Shown: positions 1 to 15,022, counted from the stretch's first letter. The stretch: DNA of 64,000 nt from Cliona cf. orientalis (GCA_963930775.1 OZ005691.1:11281000-11344999), one strand, 5' to 3'. The notes: a model not told the origin generated them from the letters alone. A program made the numbers and translations.

Positions 1-3000
1 CGAGTGTTTTTCTATCTTTGGCAAATTATGCCAATATCCTACCTAGCTTGCTGTTGCTGCCATCTGCATACCATCCAACCTCTATCTCCACTTTAGTAAA
101 TGCATGATCATTTGATCCATTGCTGGTACAGTGATTGGCAGTTCCACCTAGTAACTACGTACATACCAACTCTGGAACTGTAGACGATTGGATGGACGCA
201 CTACATATCTTTGTATGTACACACGTAGATGGTGTATGTCCTATGCTCTCTTATTGTCAGGCTGATCGTATGGCTGGCTTACATACACGTGCATGTATCC
301 GCTCCCAGCTAGCTGGCCCATTATGTCTTTCTCATTATTAATAATGAGATACTGTGTACGTCCAAAGACAACTTGCATGCTCACTTGTTGATATTTTGTA
401 TCTAGCTCGCTCCTTGAGCTCTTCAACTTGCTGTTCATGTGTGGTAATAATCTTATTATGAAAGGTTATCTAAAACTATGCAAGTCAGACATTCAGAGGA
501 GTAAATATAGCACATACATGACATTCTATCATTCCTGTACATTGTTATCGAATTTCTACATTTGCTTCAGTTGATGATTGTTTGTAAATTAATGCATCGT
601 TTTCAACGCACGTAAGTCGCATCTTCTAAACTGCATCCTTTGTGGACAACTTTCAATGGCAATGTTTGAACACTGCTCGATTTTTCTATTATTTCCTTTA
701 ATTAATTATGCATTCCTTCTCATGACATCATAATGATGTAATACTTTTGCCAAAGTACTCTTCACATGCAGATTTTTGTTTGCCGATATCGCCGCAGTTT
801 TTGTCCAAAATTTGCCAAATTTGATTCATCATGCGTCCGTATTTTGTTTATCATTGAATTTTGCTGTTTTTCTGTGCCAAGATGGACACCCGCGTGCCCC
901 GAGGGCAGTTGGCCAGTGCTGTGTGCTCTGATTTGATTTATCGCTGCCTTTTGCATGAATCATTTGATGTGAATTGTTTAATTTGCATTAATTTTATTCA
1001 CACGTTTGCAAGGCCTGTTCCTCCTGTGTGACCAGTTTGCATCCCAATTAAAGGAGGTGTCATTTGCTGTATCTATGATACGTAGTATCACTACTTCTAA
1101 TCTACATGTACATGTATAATTATTACTGCTAGGTTTATTTGTTTCACTGGGGGCAGCTAGGGATGCTTTAGCTGCTTTCTAGTAATGTGCAGCCAATTTT
1201 TAAATTTTACCTCATTAATGGTTCTCCAAAAGGGCATCAGTAAATAGACTGCATGGATACGAGTGCCCAGCAGGTTAGTTGACTGTTTACCCTCTTACGT
1301 AACTGTTACGATGGACGCACATGTGTATACACCTACGTGCGTTCTTCCGTGCTTCCACGCTAACTAAGCTTCTTAGGAATTGGGTAATATCATACGATAA
1401 ACACATTATCAGTCGTTTAGTGTTCTCTTCTCTGCCAAGGTCAGGTGCAATTGATTCCCAGGCATGACTCAATCAAGCATGTGCGGTATAGTAAAGCTTT
1501 ATAGGTGTGTACATCCGTTATTTAGTACTTTTTTGATTGCTTATTGTGATCGTTGACTGCATGCAAATAGTGTCTGATGTTTTCCTGGCATCCGTTACGC
1601 CTCCACTATTTATTTTTCTTGCACTCCACGTCAACAAATTTTCATGGATGCCTGGATGAACATGGCAAATGTGTCACTCTAGCTAAATGCTTCTAAATCT
1701 TGGACTAGCTTCTCATTGCTGTGTTGAATATTCATTTCTGAATCACCAGTGATTGTCTGGATTTCTTATTTTGAAAGTATATTATATGTTTTGATTGATT
1801 TTTTTCCGAGAAATACATATCTCCTTGATGTACGCATAAGCATAATTCACTACATAATAATTTTACGCTCACATATCATAGAAATTGTGCCATATGTTCC
1901 TGATTTTGCCTTAAGCTGATACGTATGTAAACAATTACGCGGACAAATTATCGTTGTAGTCTCAATCAAAATTATACTACAATTATTACATATAATAATG
2001 TCAACATCTCTCTCCAATCTGTTCCGAAACGTGTTTTTGGGTGCAAAGATTAACGAGTAGAGATTGATGTTTACTGGCCGACAGCTGTTGGTGGATTAAG
2101 ACAGACGTCAGATTTCATGCTCCATGATCAAGAAAAGATTTGGAAATGATGTTCTACTGATTGTTCAGGAATCTGAGCAAATCAGTGCACGCGTCAACTA
2201 GACTATTGTGTGCACGTTCACATAATATTATATTACTGAGGAGAATAGGATTACAAAGACAGGGAGAGAGAGAGAGACATAGAGAGAGAGAGAGAGAGAG
2301 GGAAGGAAGACAGGGAGAGAGAGGAGGAGAAGGAGGAAAGGAAACTGTTGCCTTCCCTTGTTCATAATTATACGTAATTCCAATTATGCAAAAGTAGCCT
2401 TGCTAGTTTGCCCATAAAAGCATGTTGTGGTCTCTCAAATTGACCTTAATTCAATCAGTTTGCTTGGAGAGTAAACATTCACATTATCAGCTGGAATAAT
2501 CACATTACTACAATTACGTATAACTGCTTGTGCTTATATAATATGTTGACTTGGAACTAGCATGTACACGTTAGATCACCCAACACTTTACTTTGTTTTA
2601 TTATTAGTTAATTGAGTAAATAATATTATTTATATTGCTGCAGGTTTTCAGCTCACCTGTGGTTTTGTCAGTCTACAAGTGCATGTGTGCGTTAATTATT
2701 GTCTTGTATCGAGAACATGCTCTGACAATATTCTGTCGCGTCGATTATCAAACTATCCGGCGAATGGAAACGATGCCGTGCCCACGCACCTTTTTAATTG
2801 GTAATAATCGTTTAACCGCTAAATCTTGTATGAAACCTAATCGGTTACAAGATCGCCACGTGTACGATTTGCTCGCGACGCGTGTTACTCCTTGTAGATA
2901 CAGCCTGGAATAATTAGTATTTAGATGTACGTACGTACGTGTCTGTGCGCGTGCGTGTGCGGAAATTAAATTACGATTGTGGTCACATTCAATGGCCAAG

Positions 3001-6000
3001 AATTGGATCCATCTTTGACAGTGGACACTGTACTGCCAATTTAATCGCCATGGAGATACACATACACATGTACGTTGACTTCCATTTGTCAACAACTGAC
3101 TCTTGGTTGGATATTAAGCTATGTACGTATGCTACTGTCAGGGCTGTCGTTGAAAGATTCGTTGTAACGCAATCTGTGTTGCTATAGCTGAGTTACGGTG
3201 CTGTACAAGTGTGATCGATGGATACACTAGAGCACAGTCCCTTGTTTTGCTCAGATGAAGGATGTTTTATAATTCCTACGCAATAAAGCAATCAACCATG
3301 TGCTTCAATATTGCTTATTATTATGTCTGTGTGTGATACATCAGTGCTTTGTCTGATGCGGTTTTCTAAACATCGCCATATATACGTATCTGGGACCATG
3401 TTATGCCTTAGAAATGAGTGGTTTACTATTTTGTCTTGTTAACATCCGCTGTATCTTGGTAACAGCCATTGAAATTACCTGACACTCTGCAAGTGTTTTC
3501 AGTGTTCAGTTTCAGTGTCAGGTATGAGCTGGGCTAGCTTGGTTCAGTGATGTGACCTAGCCACTTTTGGTGATGCAGTAGCTGATGTAGGTACTGTGTT
3601 GAAGATTTACAGGTCATGCGGTTCCATGGTAATATTATGCTGACCTAGCTAGCTGTGCTTGTGTTGGAAGATGGAATGACCAGTGGGGAAAATTATGACA
3701 TACATGTACATGTACATGTACGTGGGGTAGCTACCTACTGACAAGTACCTAGCATTTCTTTGGCTTCGTGGATGTAGATGTGTGATCATTTTATTTTCCG
3801 TGCAGTTGTGTTCAAGTATATCTGTGCATGTTTGTATGTATGTTTGTACATGAGTACTTTATGGGAGTTATAATGGTGTGATCAATATTACTTCATAATG
3901 TGATGTCGGCTAGTTTACCTATCTACGTAATCCTAAAAAAAATATTCCCATGTACATGTACTATCAGCAGCTTTTAGTTTAGTACAAATTCTAGAATACT
4001 CTCTCTGTGCGATGCAATTGCTATAGAGCTACGTAGTAGGCTTCGCAAGTTGCTGCAGACAGGACCCATGCAAGACTGATAGATAGCATCCCCCTACTTT
4101 GAATTAAACTTGTACGTATTTATGCCAGTGTTTGTGGATGATGAAAGTATTGCATCCGTTCGATTGATGCATTTTATGATTTCCCAGCTGAAATCTGCAT
4201 TGATGGCTTGTCACATGACAGAGTTAGAGGAAGGGAAATTAGTATCATTCCATTAAATTCAATGAGTGCAACATCCTTGTTGATAATTTTGTAATCTACC
4301 TCAAGCTCCTGCTGCATCAGTGAATGGACAAATATAGCAATAATAATAATAATAATAATGCTTCAGCTCGATCTGCCATCTGCATGCCGAGAGACGGGGA
4401 GGGTGATTATAGGAAGACAACGGATGGAGTCTTCTCTACATGTGTGCTACATCGTGTTTACTCGTAATTATAGCATCGGAGTTCCGCAAACAACATGCAT
4501 GCATACATGTCAGTAAGGCTTAATAGCGGGTAATTAACACGAATATTAACTAATACGGCATTCTCTCTCCCAAGCAGAATTCAAGGCATGACGGGAGGGT
4601 ATGTATGTAGCCACATAAAAGCATTTGGATTCTCTCCGTTCCCACATCAAAGGATGATCTAGCTGTATTGATAATTATTATTGGGCCGACATGCCTTGTA
4701 TTATGCTTCAGGGGACACCATTCTTCTAAGTGTGCATGAAATATTAATAATATGTCTTCACTCTGATATTGCAGCTAGGTAAGTGTAGTGATGCACGCAT
4801 CTTTACAAATGCACCTGTGCACTTCTGAATCAGCAGTCATTGTAGGATTGCTTCCAGTTCTCTTTCTTCCTTCCTGGTGTGCTCACATAATATTGCATAT
4901 ATATATATACGTATGCACTTGTGACCCGGATGCTTGTGGTCTGCCATGATTGGATGTCACGTTTCTTTATTATAGACTCTACATTATAATAGTACAGTAT
5001 AAGTTTGTTATAGTTATCGAAATTGTCGTAGATTCATTAACATACCGTAGTGTCCCGGGCGCTTAAACATACATCGCGATTTTGGCCCGCATGGGCGCTT
5101 ACCCGGGACATAATTTCCATGCGTTTGTATAGAAGCTGCTACATTGACCCCTTGAAATGAGGTACATGTACATGGATGCTTACCCGGGAGTGGGCGCTTG
5201 CCCAGGACACTACAGTGTTGTAATTTTATCTTTAAGTTACGGCATTCTATATAGTACATACATACGTATATTATTGTATGCATGCACATATTATGTAGTG
5301 TGTATCGTAATGTTTCTGGCTCTCTGGTGTGTCTGGAATTGTAACAAAAATCGGATGAGGTGTTTACAGCCGTAGAGTTTCCTTCCTTTCGCGGGAGATT
5401 CCCTCTCTCTCTTATGTGCATCCGTACGTTGGTTTATACACATTCGCGTGCAGCCTTGGCTTCAGCACGTGTTACTAAATATAATACCATGCAGGTATGT
5501 AAATCCCCTCCCGAATCAAAGTTTATGATGAACTCCAGAGGTTGCTCTCACTGGTAATAATAAGGTGATTACATGCGCCTGTGAGTTGCCCCCCTTTCCT
5601 GTCATGTGTTGAATCTCATCTGTGAGATAGTTTTCTTTCGTTTTCTGGCATCGTTTCGGAACTCTTGGAATCTTCCAACTGCCAGTTTCATCTCAGGCTT
5701 GGAATATCCTGCATTACCGATGTTTCCGTGCATGCTAATATTGGACCATTTCATCCTTTGCTTACATTACAAATCTCGTATAATAAATATTTGATTATTA
5801 AGAGTGTTATACTGTACATAGTTGGGTTGGCAATGGGCTTTGATGATTTACTATGGAGTGTCAATTTGGAGTGTGTGTATGTGCGAGTCTTATCAATTTT
5901 GGAGCCGCTCTCTGTATCTATGTACATACATACGTATATGGATTACTCTTTTGCCTATATTAATAGCATCTGGTAAAATCCCTCACATCAGTAGTAAATA

Positions 6001-9000
6001 TGTCCAGAAAACTTAGCATGCATGAAAAGCGTTTGATCCAGGATAGCAAATTGTCTGTGAACTGAGTGCAAAGGCGCACTTTTGTTTAACAACGCTTGCC
6101 CTTATTAAGCTATACAAAAGGTCTTGGCCTGATAATTATAATGTTGATGCTAAAAATAGCACAGTCATTGTTTAGACTGGATACATCTACCATACATAGT
6201 CCTTTGAGTTCCATATATAGTGTCCAGTACGGTGCTTTCCCCAGTACACTTCGAGTGATTAAAGTTAAGGGCCATCAGTGAGTGATTCCCTTTGATCTTG
6301 AAGTAGGTGGAGCTTAAAAGCTTTGATGTGGTTGACCAAAACATACCCTCCCACTGCGCATTGAGAGAACTCGGAGGAGAATTCTGCAACAACTCTGTGT
6401 GCTGGAACTACGTACCTTAGGGCTGTGATTATTTGCGGGTACAAATTTTAGCGGATTTCGGAAATGGCGCATTTAGCGGGTACTCATTTTAGTTGAGCGT
6501 TCTATTAAATTTATTCGAAGATGTTGATATTCAGTGGTACAATTTTTAGCGAAAAATTAGGCAAATTGCTAATTTTGCTACGTACAAACAAAAGCATCCT
6601 TAAGGTAGCCTCACTATAATTATGTGCAAGAGTCAAGCTAGTATTCAGTAAATTAAACATGAGTAAGCTAGCTACCCCTGAAATGAGGGCACACTAAAGC
6701 TGAAACTGAAACGCCACAATCTGCTTTTACTGATCTATTGCATCAACTACATCCACCTACGTACAATGTACTTTACATACCTCAAGGTCAAGGGCCACTG
6801 TGACTGGTTGGTATATACCCTCAATCCGGATTCCTTGGAGGCTCGTGGTTTGTAGTGTACTGTTTAGTTCAGTAGGAGCACGCACGTACATGTACTCATG
6901 CATACACCCTTTCCTGTACCCTCGTATTTGTGTACATGCATGTGACTTCCTAAGTGTACTATAGGCCGGCCAGGGCCAAGGATGTGATGAAACTGTAAGT
7001 TTAAATGTTGACATGTTTGGTCATGGGTCAGGATTTTTATTAGCAAACTCTACTCAATTCAGATTAACTATCGATGTCTGTAAATAGCTAATAAATAAGT
7101 GATGATGTAATAACTACGTACGTCGCTAATGAGACATATTTCTGGCATAGTATATAGCATATTTGCATCAGTACAATATTAATGTATTCTTACATAATAT
7201 TATTAGTGATGATGATTGATTAGTATAAGTAGGTTGTATCACGGAAATGACTTATAAAAATTTAAAAATCTTTGTTTCTTATTCTGTGCTGCAACCTGAT
7301 TGGTTAGAATAAACCTATCCTGGGAATTGATTTATTTTCTAATTACGTCCATATTGGTAGTTTTCCGCGTGTGTAGTTTAACCAACATGTGTTAATTATT
7401 TGTAAATATTTGATTTGACTGTGACAGACGTTCATGACAGCATGCTAGTGCACCGTGGCCAGATCATGCCACTGACATGCGTAGGACTTGAGTCAGTCGC
7501 CTAAGTCTGCAACAATTACGTTATCTGTCACTAATTAATAAGCCACTCCCACTTCCTGTCTCACACACATAGGGGACTTTATCATTGCTACTTAACCTCC
7601 TGTTTTGAAATGTGTACTTCCTGCCGTAACGTTCTTTGATGCACAATCATCTTGTGCCAAATCTCACAATCAGTTATAGTACATACATAGTACATGTTTT
7701 TTTTAACTGAGATTGTTACTGGTGAGGAAAGCTGTTATTAAACCAGGGACATTTTATGCAATGTATCAACGATTTACAAAACTTCCTAGATCAAAGATAT
7801 TTAAGCCAAAATTTTCTGGCATGTTTATTGATAAACATGAGGTATTTTGCCAGGTGTTAGTACCAGAGTTGCATATCCGTGCATCCACATGCAGCTGTGA
7901 AGCTAGCACCATGCTGGACTAATTTGGACACTTTAATGCTGTGTTATTGGGAGGGAAATTACGTAATGCAATGCAATGGAAGGAAGTGCTACAGAATTTG
8001 TTGCTATTTGACATCACTAGTCTAAGAGCAGGTGCTGGGCATCCGGAGAAATGTTGCTGCATGCTCTCCAAGTCTTGTCAAATATCCCCACTTGGTTCAC
8101 TTTATCCAAATACGGTGATTTTTGTCACGTATATGTACCATGTGGAATTTTTTTGTTTTGTAAGTTGTTGACTGTTGCTCAATGGCTCCTGTGATGTCAT
8201 TTCCTCTTCCTGGGTATTTACCTCTCCTTCCCTCCCCCTCTCTCCCTCCCTCTCTCCTTCTCCCCCTCTCTCCCTCCTTCTCTCTCTCTCTTTCTCTCTC
8301 CCTCCCTCTTTCTTAAGCCCCATTCTTCACTCCCTCTCTCTCCCTCTATCACTCTCCTCCTCTCTTTTTTCTCTCTTTGATTCTCACTCCTTGCAAAATT
8401 TTACTAGAGTGGGGTCCGTCGGCTAGTCGATTCCCCTCCGGTGTGATATGGATAGTCTCGTAGCTCCACCCCCTCTGTTCCCAACGACCCAGGGCTGGTA
8501 CATGTGGGGAATTTAGTCATGTGAATCCTGTATAGTCTAGACCTCTCTCCCCCTCTCTCCCTCCTCCCATCATAATCGGATATACCCACCCATTGAATAT
8601 TCCCATGCATTTACACGGTCCATATACATTATAGATATTAAAATTTATCATCATGATCGGGGAGGGGGAGGGTGAAATTTAAGTGCGCTTATCGTAATCT
8701 ATGAACGTAGATTTTTAGTACTAAATTGTACATCTGTCAAGTAAATCCCCAGTAAGCCACGATCTCCTGGGATGGTAGTGGAGTTATATTTCATTGTTGG
8801 TACACATGCAAAAGATTGTATTTTTTCCACTCAATATTTAGCATGGGACAGATTCAAGTGAACTAAGTGGGGGATACCTGGATAATTTTACGATTGCATC
8901 CAATGATGTACACCCCTTAATGATTTAATTGATCTGTAGAAGGTATCGAGAATGTGCATAAGAATTTTAAAAATTCTAAATAATATTACTGCATGTAGCA

Positions 9001-9877
9001 ACAAAATACTAGACTACAGTTCATTGTAATTATATCTCTCTCTCTCTCTCTCTCTGTTAAATTAAATCTGCATGTGGTCCTGCATCCCTTAAAAATACCT
9101 TTTATCAATCAGTTATATGATCAGTCTAATGTAGCTATGATATGGTAAATTTATCCCCTGTTGACTGAAGCTTCCAATTGATCCGTTGACTATTTTAGGA
9201 TGTGTGTTGCCATCTCTAGGATAGAATATTATTATTAGCTATGTGGTACGTGATGTTAGCTAGATCACGATATCGTATCTGAGGGTGTTCGAAAGTCTAG
9301 ACTACAAGTCTCGAATCTGACACTCTAGGATCCGGTTGCTCTTAATTTGAATCTGGTGTTGTTTTCATCAAAAATTTTCATGTGTTCTGTCCTTGAGGCC
9401 TTGTTGATATGTAAATATAGCTACGTATAATATTATTGTAATATGTTGAGTGTGATGGATGCATGTGGGCGGAGTACTATGGGATTTCTGCTACCCAGAC
9501 GCAAATCTTTTCACCTAAGCCATAAACACTTTATCATATTAAGTGATGAGAAATAGTAAGCTCAAATGACAGGACAGAGGCACTTCTGCGAATCTGTGAA
9601 TAACTGTTCTCTCTCCCTTCCTCACACTCCCTTCCTTCCTCCCTCTGTCTGTCTCTCCCTCCCTCCCTCCGTCTCTCCCTCCGTCTCTCCCTTCCTCCCT
9701 CCCTCCCTCTCTCTGTCCCTCTCCCCTCCCTCCGTCTCTCCCTTCCTCCCTCCCTCCCTCTCTCTGTCCCTCTCCCCTCCCTCCGTCTTTCCCTCCCTTC
9801 CTCCCTCCCTCTCTCCCTCTCTCTCTCTCCCTTCCTCCCTCCCTCCCTCTGTCTTTCCCTCCCTGTTTTCCTCCCAG
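1..9877. other. Long non-coding stretch, probably 5' intron of AARS1
   Basis: I find no exon here that I can support. The missing N-terminal AARS1 motifs were looked for on the plus strand and not seen. The first recognisable exon starts at 9878 with a split codon, so this stretch is most likely part of an intron longer than 9.8 kb. It holds a GA microsatellite (2262-2340), a MITE-like element (5043-5215), a possible MITE remnant with repeated 'tttagcgg' words (about 6425-6560), a CT-rich block (8220-8395), a short CT run (9034-9056) and a CT minisatellite running into the exon (9605-9875). A separate small gene hidden here cannot be excluded. Confidence 0.55.
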
Positions 9878-10022
9878 AGAGCCTAGTGGTGAGCTTAAAG
9901 TTCTCCCTAAGAAGAATGTGGACACTGGAATGGGACTAGAGAGGATTGTCTCGGTCATCCAGGGCAAGAAGAGCAACTATGACACTGATATGTTCGTCCC
10001 TTACTTTGACGCCATTCACAAA
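9878..10022 (+). other. AARS1: AARS1 exon with class II motif 3
   Basis: This exon starts one base before an in-frame GAG and ends at a GTTAGT donor. It encodes the end of the aminoacylation core: [18 protein letters not shown] includes motif 3, whose arginine contacts ATP in class II synthetases, followed by [15 protein letters not shown]. The acceptor lies directly after about 270 bp of CT-rich repeat, an extreme polypyrimidine tract. Confidence 0.93.
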
Positions 10023-13000
10023 GTTAGTACATGTATTAATAATTATTATGCTATATCTATTTCGGTTTGGTGCATGCTTGCATGCGTATGCGATTATGGT
10101 TCTTCCTAGAATTTAATTTAATGAACACTACAAACTTCTAGCATACATGCACGTCTGCTGGCTACAAGGGAAGTGGGTGTGGCCTCCTTAGTCTTTGATG
10201 TACGTATGTGTGTATATGCTGTAATTATATTGATGCACAGTTGGTATTCATAATCCAACGATGAAAGTGGACATCAAATGAAAATATGACTTTATTGATT
10301 AATTATGCTACCTTTGAGTTGCTTCTATTTTTTATTACCCATGTCAGTAATTCTACACTTTTATGTGTGATCGTGCTGCTGTCATGGCAATGCTCTCCTG
10401 GGATATGTAAATGTTAAATCTTATTACATCACACGGCAGACTAAGCATGAAGTAACTAAAATGTGCAAATGCTCTTCTTGCACATTTAAGTGATTTGAGG
10501 AATTAATTATCCTTGAAACGCAAATGGTAATCGTTGAAAGTGCTTCAGATCTAATTAAGCGTTATAAATGCATGTAGTCTTTTAATGATCTCTTAAATCT
10601 TTAGATCTGGTTACATTTCCGCATTAGTTAGATGAAGCTTTATTCCGATTCTGTAGTCTCGAAGTCACTTGCCAATTGCAAAGTAGCGTGCGCCTGCATG
10701 CTCAGGGCAAGCCATACAAATGCACTAGCAAGCTGATTGTTATCATACATACGGACATACATACATACATAGGTCGACCGCGATCCAATTGCATCCTCAC
10801 ATTCTTTTACCCGTCATTTTCACAGCACATGGTTATATAGACTAGCCTAGCTTGCAAACGCCAGCAGCCCTTGCAATTTGCCTAGCTCGCGTTGTTTTAC
10901 TAGTGGTATGCCGTGTGAATGTTATGCCCGTTTACTCCTTTTTGCGGATTTTTCCGACTAGAAATATGAAGTCTTTGATTCCTTGACTCCTACGCTTCAG
11001 TGTGTGTGATAAAAATGCTTTGATTGTAATTTTTCCCACAATATTAGTCTCTACCACAGACCGTCTATGGTGGTGGGAGGAGTAATGGATTATATAATCA
11101 TTACATCATTTTGTTTGCGTGTGATATTTGGCACTACCACAGACCATCTGTGGTGGGAGGATCTTGGAGGAGTAATGGATTATGTAATTATTACATCGTT
11201 TTGTTTGCATGTGGTATTTAGCACTACCATGGACCATCTGTATTAATTTAATGGGAGGGATGAAGAATAATAATCTTAATAATATTGCATAATTATTGCA
11301 TCGTTGGTGATAATGAGCACTACCACAGATCCTTATTGCGGGTAGACGTGGTATAAAGGAGTGTCATGATCGATGATGATTATGTAATCATTACATCATC
11401 GTGTAATGATATTTGTTTTCCGTCATGTGGATGGGCGTGCGTGCAGGTGGAAGATTATGGCATGTTTTTGCGCTCTTAGTATCCGATACACACTGGTAGT
11501 AATTGGCCTTTGATGCTTTATCCAGCGCACACATCAACCATATGCGATCGCCAAATTCAATATGCATAATACAAGCAGGATATCAGTTCTTATTATGATT
11601 TACACCCTTTAGAGTGTACAATCAATCGCAGGTTTAATGTGTCCTGCCTTCTTTGAGAGAAGAGGGTTAATTTTTCCTTTGCTTGTTTAATATCTAGCTA
11701 GTTAAATGCCAATCTTTGCATCCTCCCTCTCTCCTGTTGAGATCCGTTATGGTTAGTTGCTACGCGACTGTTGAGTTATTTAATAAGTCCACCACATGCT
11801 TCCCATAACTTGATAGTACCTGCGTTACTCTATCTAAACATGAATCAGTCTTTGTTATGGACTATCGCTCTCTCTCCCCCCCCCTCTCCCTCCCTCTCCC
11901 CCTCCCCCTCTCCCCCTCCCCCCCTCCACCACCACCAACGCGTTCAGATCTCTGTGAATATCTCGCACAGTTAGACACACGATTTGATTACTTAATCCTT
12001 TCATTATGTGACGTTGAAGAGGTCTGTCCTCCACATAATTAACGATCAGTCGTACACCCTCGCTCTCTTAATTACCAATGACTAGTTACATGTACGTAGC
12101 TATATAGTTTATCACTAATAATCTCTGTGTGGCTCTGAACACGGCCAGCCATCAAGAAATGATTGCATAGAGTAATTATCAATCCCACACTCTCCATCCT
12201 GTGGGGGCGTAGTTATATTTATCATCATGTGCACATGATTTCTTGTGCAGTATTTACATTGATATACGGTGTTACAGTATCGATGGTAAATATTGTCTAG
12301 AATTAGATTTGGCGGTTGTGTCCTATTGGCAGATCTCAATTTGGTGGTTCAGTATAATTATGTAAATGCCAGAGTTTGCAGCTATATGTATACTGTACAT
12401 GTACATGTATGGATTACACAGATCTAGAGCTATGAAAATGTTTTTAATGCAAAAATTTAATAATAATAATTATTATGACATTTTTGTGGATAAGAAATTA
12501 ATAATATTGCACGAATTACAGTAATACCCCTAATCTCCTTTTCTACCACAATTAAGTAACTTATTACATTTTTTCTCACGAATGTGATGCACAGATCGAC
12601 GTACTTCGTGAGTCCGAGGTTGGCTTTTGAGGCACACCCTATATCAAAATAACCATATTATGGCCATCATTGAATTAATTTTGGGTAGACTACGGATAAT
12701 GTTTGTGCCCTCTGCACGTTAATTACGTATATCTAATTATTGAGTTGCAATATCGAGCACTCTTGAAATTTATGCACTACTGTATATAGCATGTATGCAC
12801 TTAGCTTTAAGTTGACACACCTCATAAGCATATTAAAAATGATACCAAATTGTATAATAGTTATGAGTCTGCGGTGTGACATACCATTAACCATTACATC
12901 ATCCATCGCTTAGACATGACTGCTCAACACGAAGATACGTAGGGTGTACGTGGGCCGGCTTCCGTTCAAATCATGTATGTATGTATGTATGTATATATGT

Positions 13001-14989
13001 TTGTATATGCTTGTTTTAATTGTGGCTGTAATGAAGAGTCCATGGTCACGCATAGTGCTGGTATGTCACACTCGTATGCATGATGCGCCGTGTGGTGGTG
13101 TTAAGATGCTATCACGATCATGGGAATGTACCCAGAAGTGCATTAAATTAATCGCTTAGCATATGGGCACAGAGTGACCGCAATCAGCCAACCAAGCCTA
13201 TCTCTACAGTTTCCAAAAATTATGAAGATTCATATAGTGTCGTACATTATCATACATACATATACGAACCATCATTTTTTGTCTGTAAGTACGTACATGT
13301 AGATCTAGAGAGTTATATACATGCATGTATGCATATTTGACTCCATGTTTTTCCAAGGTTCTTGATGTGTTACTGGTATGACACATTCCAAGTCAACTAT
13401 GGTTAATGATAATATACATATATGTATTGAATTTTTGTGTGTTATACATGAGCATGCATGCCTTCCTTTTATCGCAGTAGTCGCACATAAACTGTGCCAT
13501 GTCTCTGGACCTTCAAAGTCACGGTAGCTGATGTAGCTAATGTAGATGGTTCGTAAGCAGCTCTATGTGCTAATGGTTCACTTAACTGCATCATTGCTGC
13601 AAACTGTGCTGCATCGCGTCACATTAGACACTGTGACTTGGGTACTTGCTATTTCAAAAATGGGTTTTTTATGAATACGTAGGTATTTGCAGGTGCATGG
13701 GCGTATGAATGTGGTATGTCCATACTGAGAATGTGAATTACATGTATAAGGTTTGTTGATGCGGTATCTCCATGGAAATGAAAGGGATTAGATGCTCTAT
13801 TACACAAACTGAACTTGCAAATTTTGTACCTGACAGCGACAAATTTAGAGCTGAAAGCCACTGATCAAGTGCACATTACCAAAGTCAAATATTTACTTTC
13901 TGAATGGAGGGGATATGAACATGAAATTAAATCAGCAGTAGTTTTTTTTTCATCGCTGCCCTATAAGCCTTCAACCACTATCTATAAATGGTGGTAGTTC
14001 CGATTAGATCATGAAATCGTGCTAAATTTCAAAATTGTCAGCATGTCAGTAGGCACGTTCTATTCCCCCTCACTGCTTAGCCTATGAATTTCAGTAGAGT
14101 GTGGGTGGTGTTGGGCGCTAGTGACATTTGATACTAACTATTGTACATAAATATTTACTTATTTGTTGGTGAGGTCATGCGTAATCAACAAATGAGAGGT
14201 CACCTGGGCTGTTAGTAGTTGTTAGCATTGGCGCTTGGGGGCATAATTATTGAAGTGACATCGTTCTCAGTTGCAATCTGCATGAACAAAACGAAGATTC
14301 TTTGTGGACAACTTAACTGTTCGGTAAAACTTGCCGACGTTTCGACTAGATGCTCTATAGTCATCCTCAGGGCATTGCAATGTACTGAGTGTGTGTGCAT
14401 ACATAATATACGTAGGTATTTGAACCTTGAGGAAGTACATTTTTTTATTTTGTGTTCAATTTCATTTGGACTTCCAGTACTGGTAGCATATATAATTTAA
14501 TCAGTGCATGCCATATATTGTACATAATTACCACATGCATGCAATATAATTATATTTACTGCAGTGTATGGATGCTGTACTCTGCCAATTTTGGGTCAAG
14601 GGGGAGAGAGAGAGTGTGAGAATTCAACCGAGGTTTAGCCAGTGATTAGATCGAAAATATGATTCTTTAATTAGTGGTTGTGAAAATTTCGGACCTGACC
14701 CTCAAAGTGTATGCTGCATTCGTAATTAATGATTACTTGTCATGCTTCGTGGAAATCACTAATGAACATTGTCTGGAGATTGCTATCCCCTTAGTAGGTT
14801 GGGATTTAACCACGCATACATGTAGCTGGTCTTGTCTTGCTGATGGCGTCTGATTAACTATTAATGTTGTTTGGAAATGTGGCTTACCTCAAGAAATGAC
14901 GACATGCAGACTTGTGATTGAATGAATGTGAATTTGTGTGAATAATTAAATTTTCGTTAAATTACATGAAGGTCTCCCTCTCTCTCTCC

Positions 14990-15022
<33 letters not shown>

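Noticed and set aside
2161-2367. 68-codon open frame
   Set aside because: It is mostly a translated GA microsatellite.
2635-3187. Overlapping open frames of 80-115 codons on both strands, one starting after TTGCTGCAG
   Set aside because: No family resemblance, no AARS1 N-terminal motif, and no downstream exon that would continue it.
9539-9976. 145-codon minus-strand frame rich in GRE repeats
   Set aside because: It is the antisense of the CT minisatellite before the AARS1 exon.
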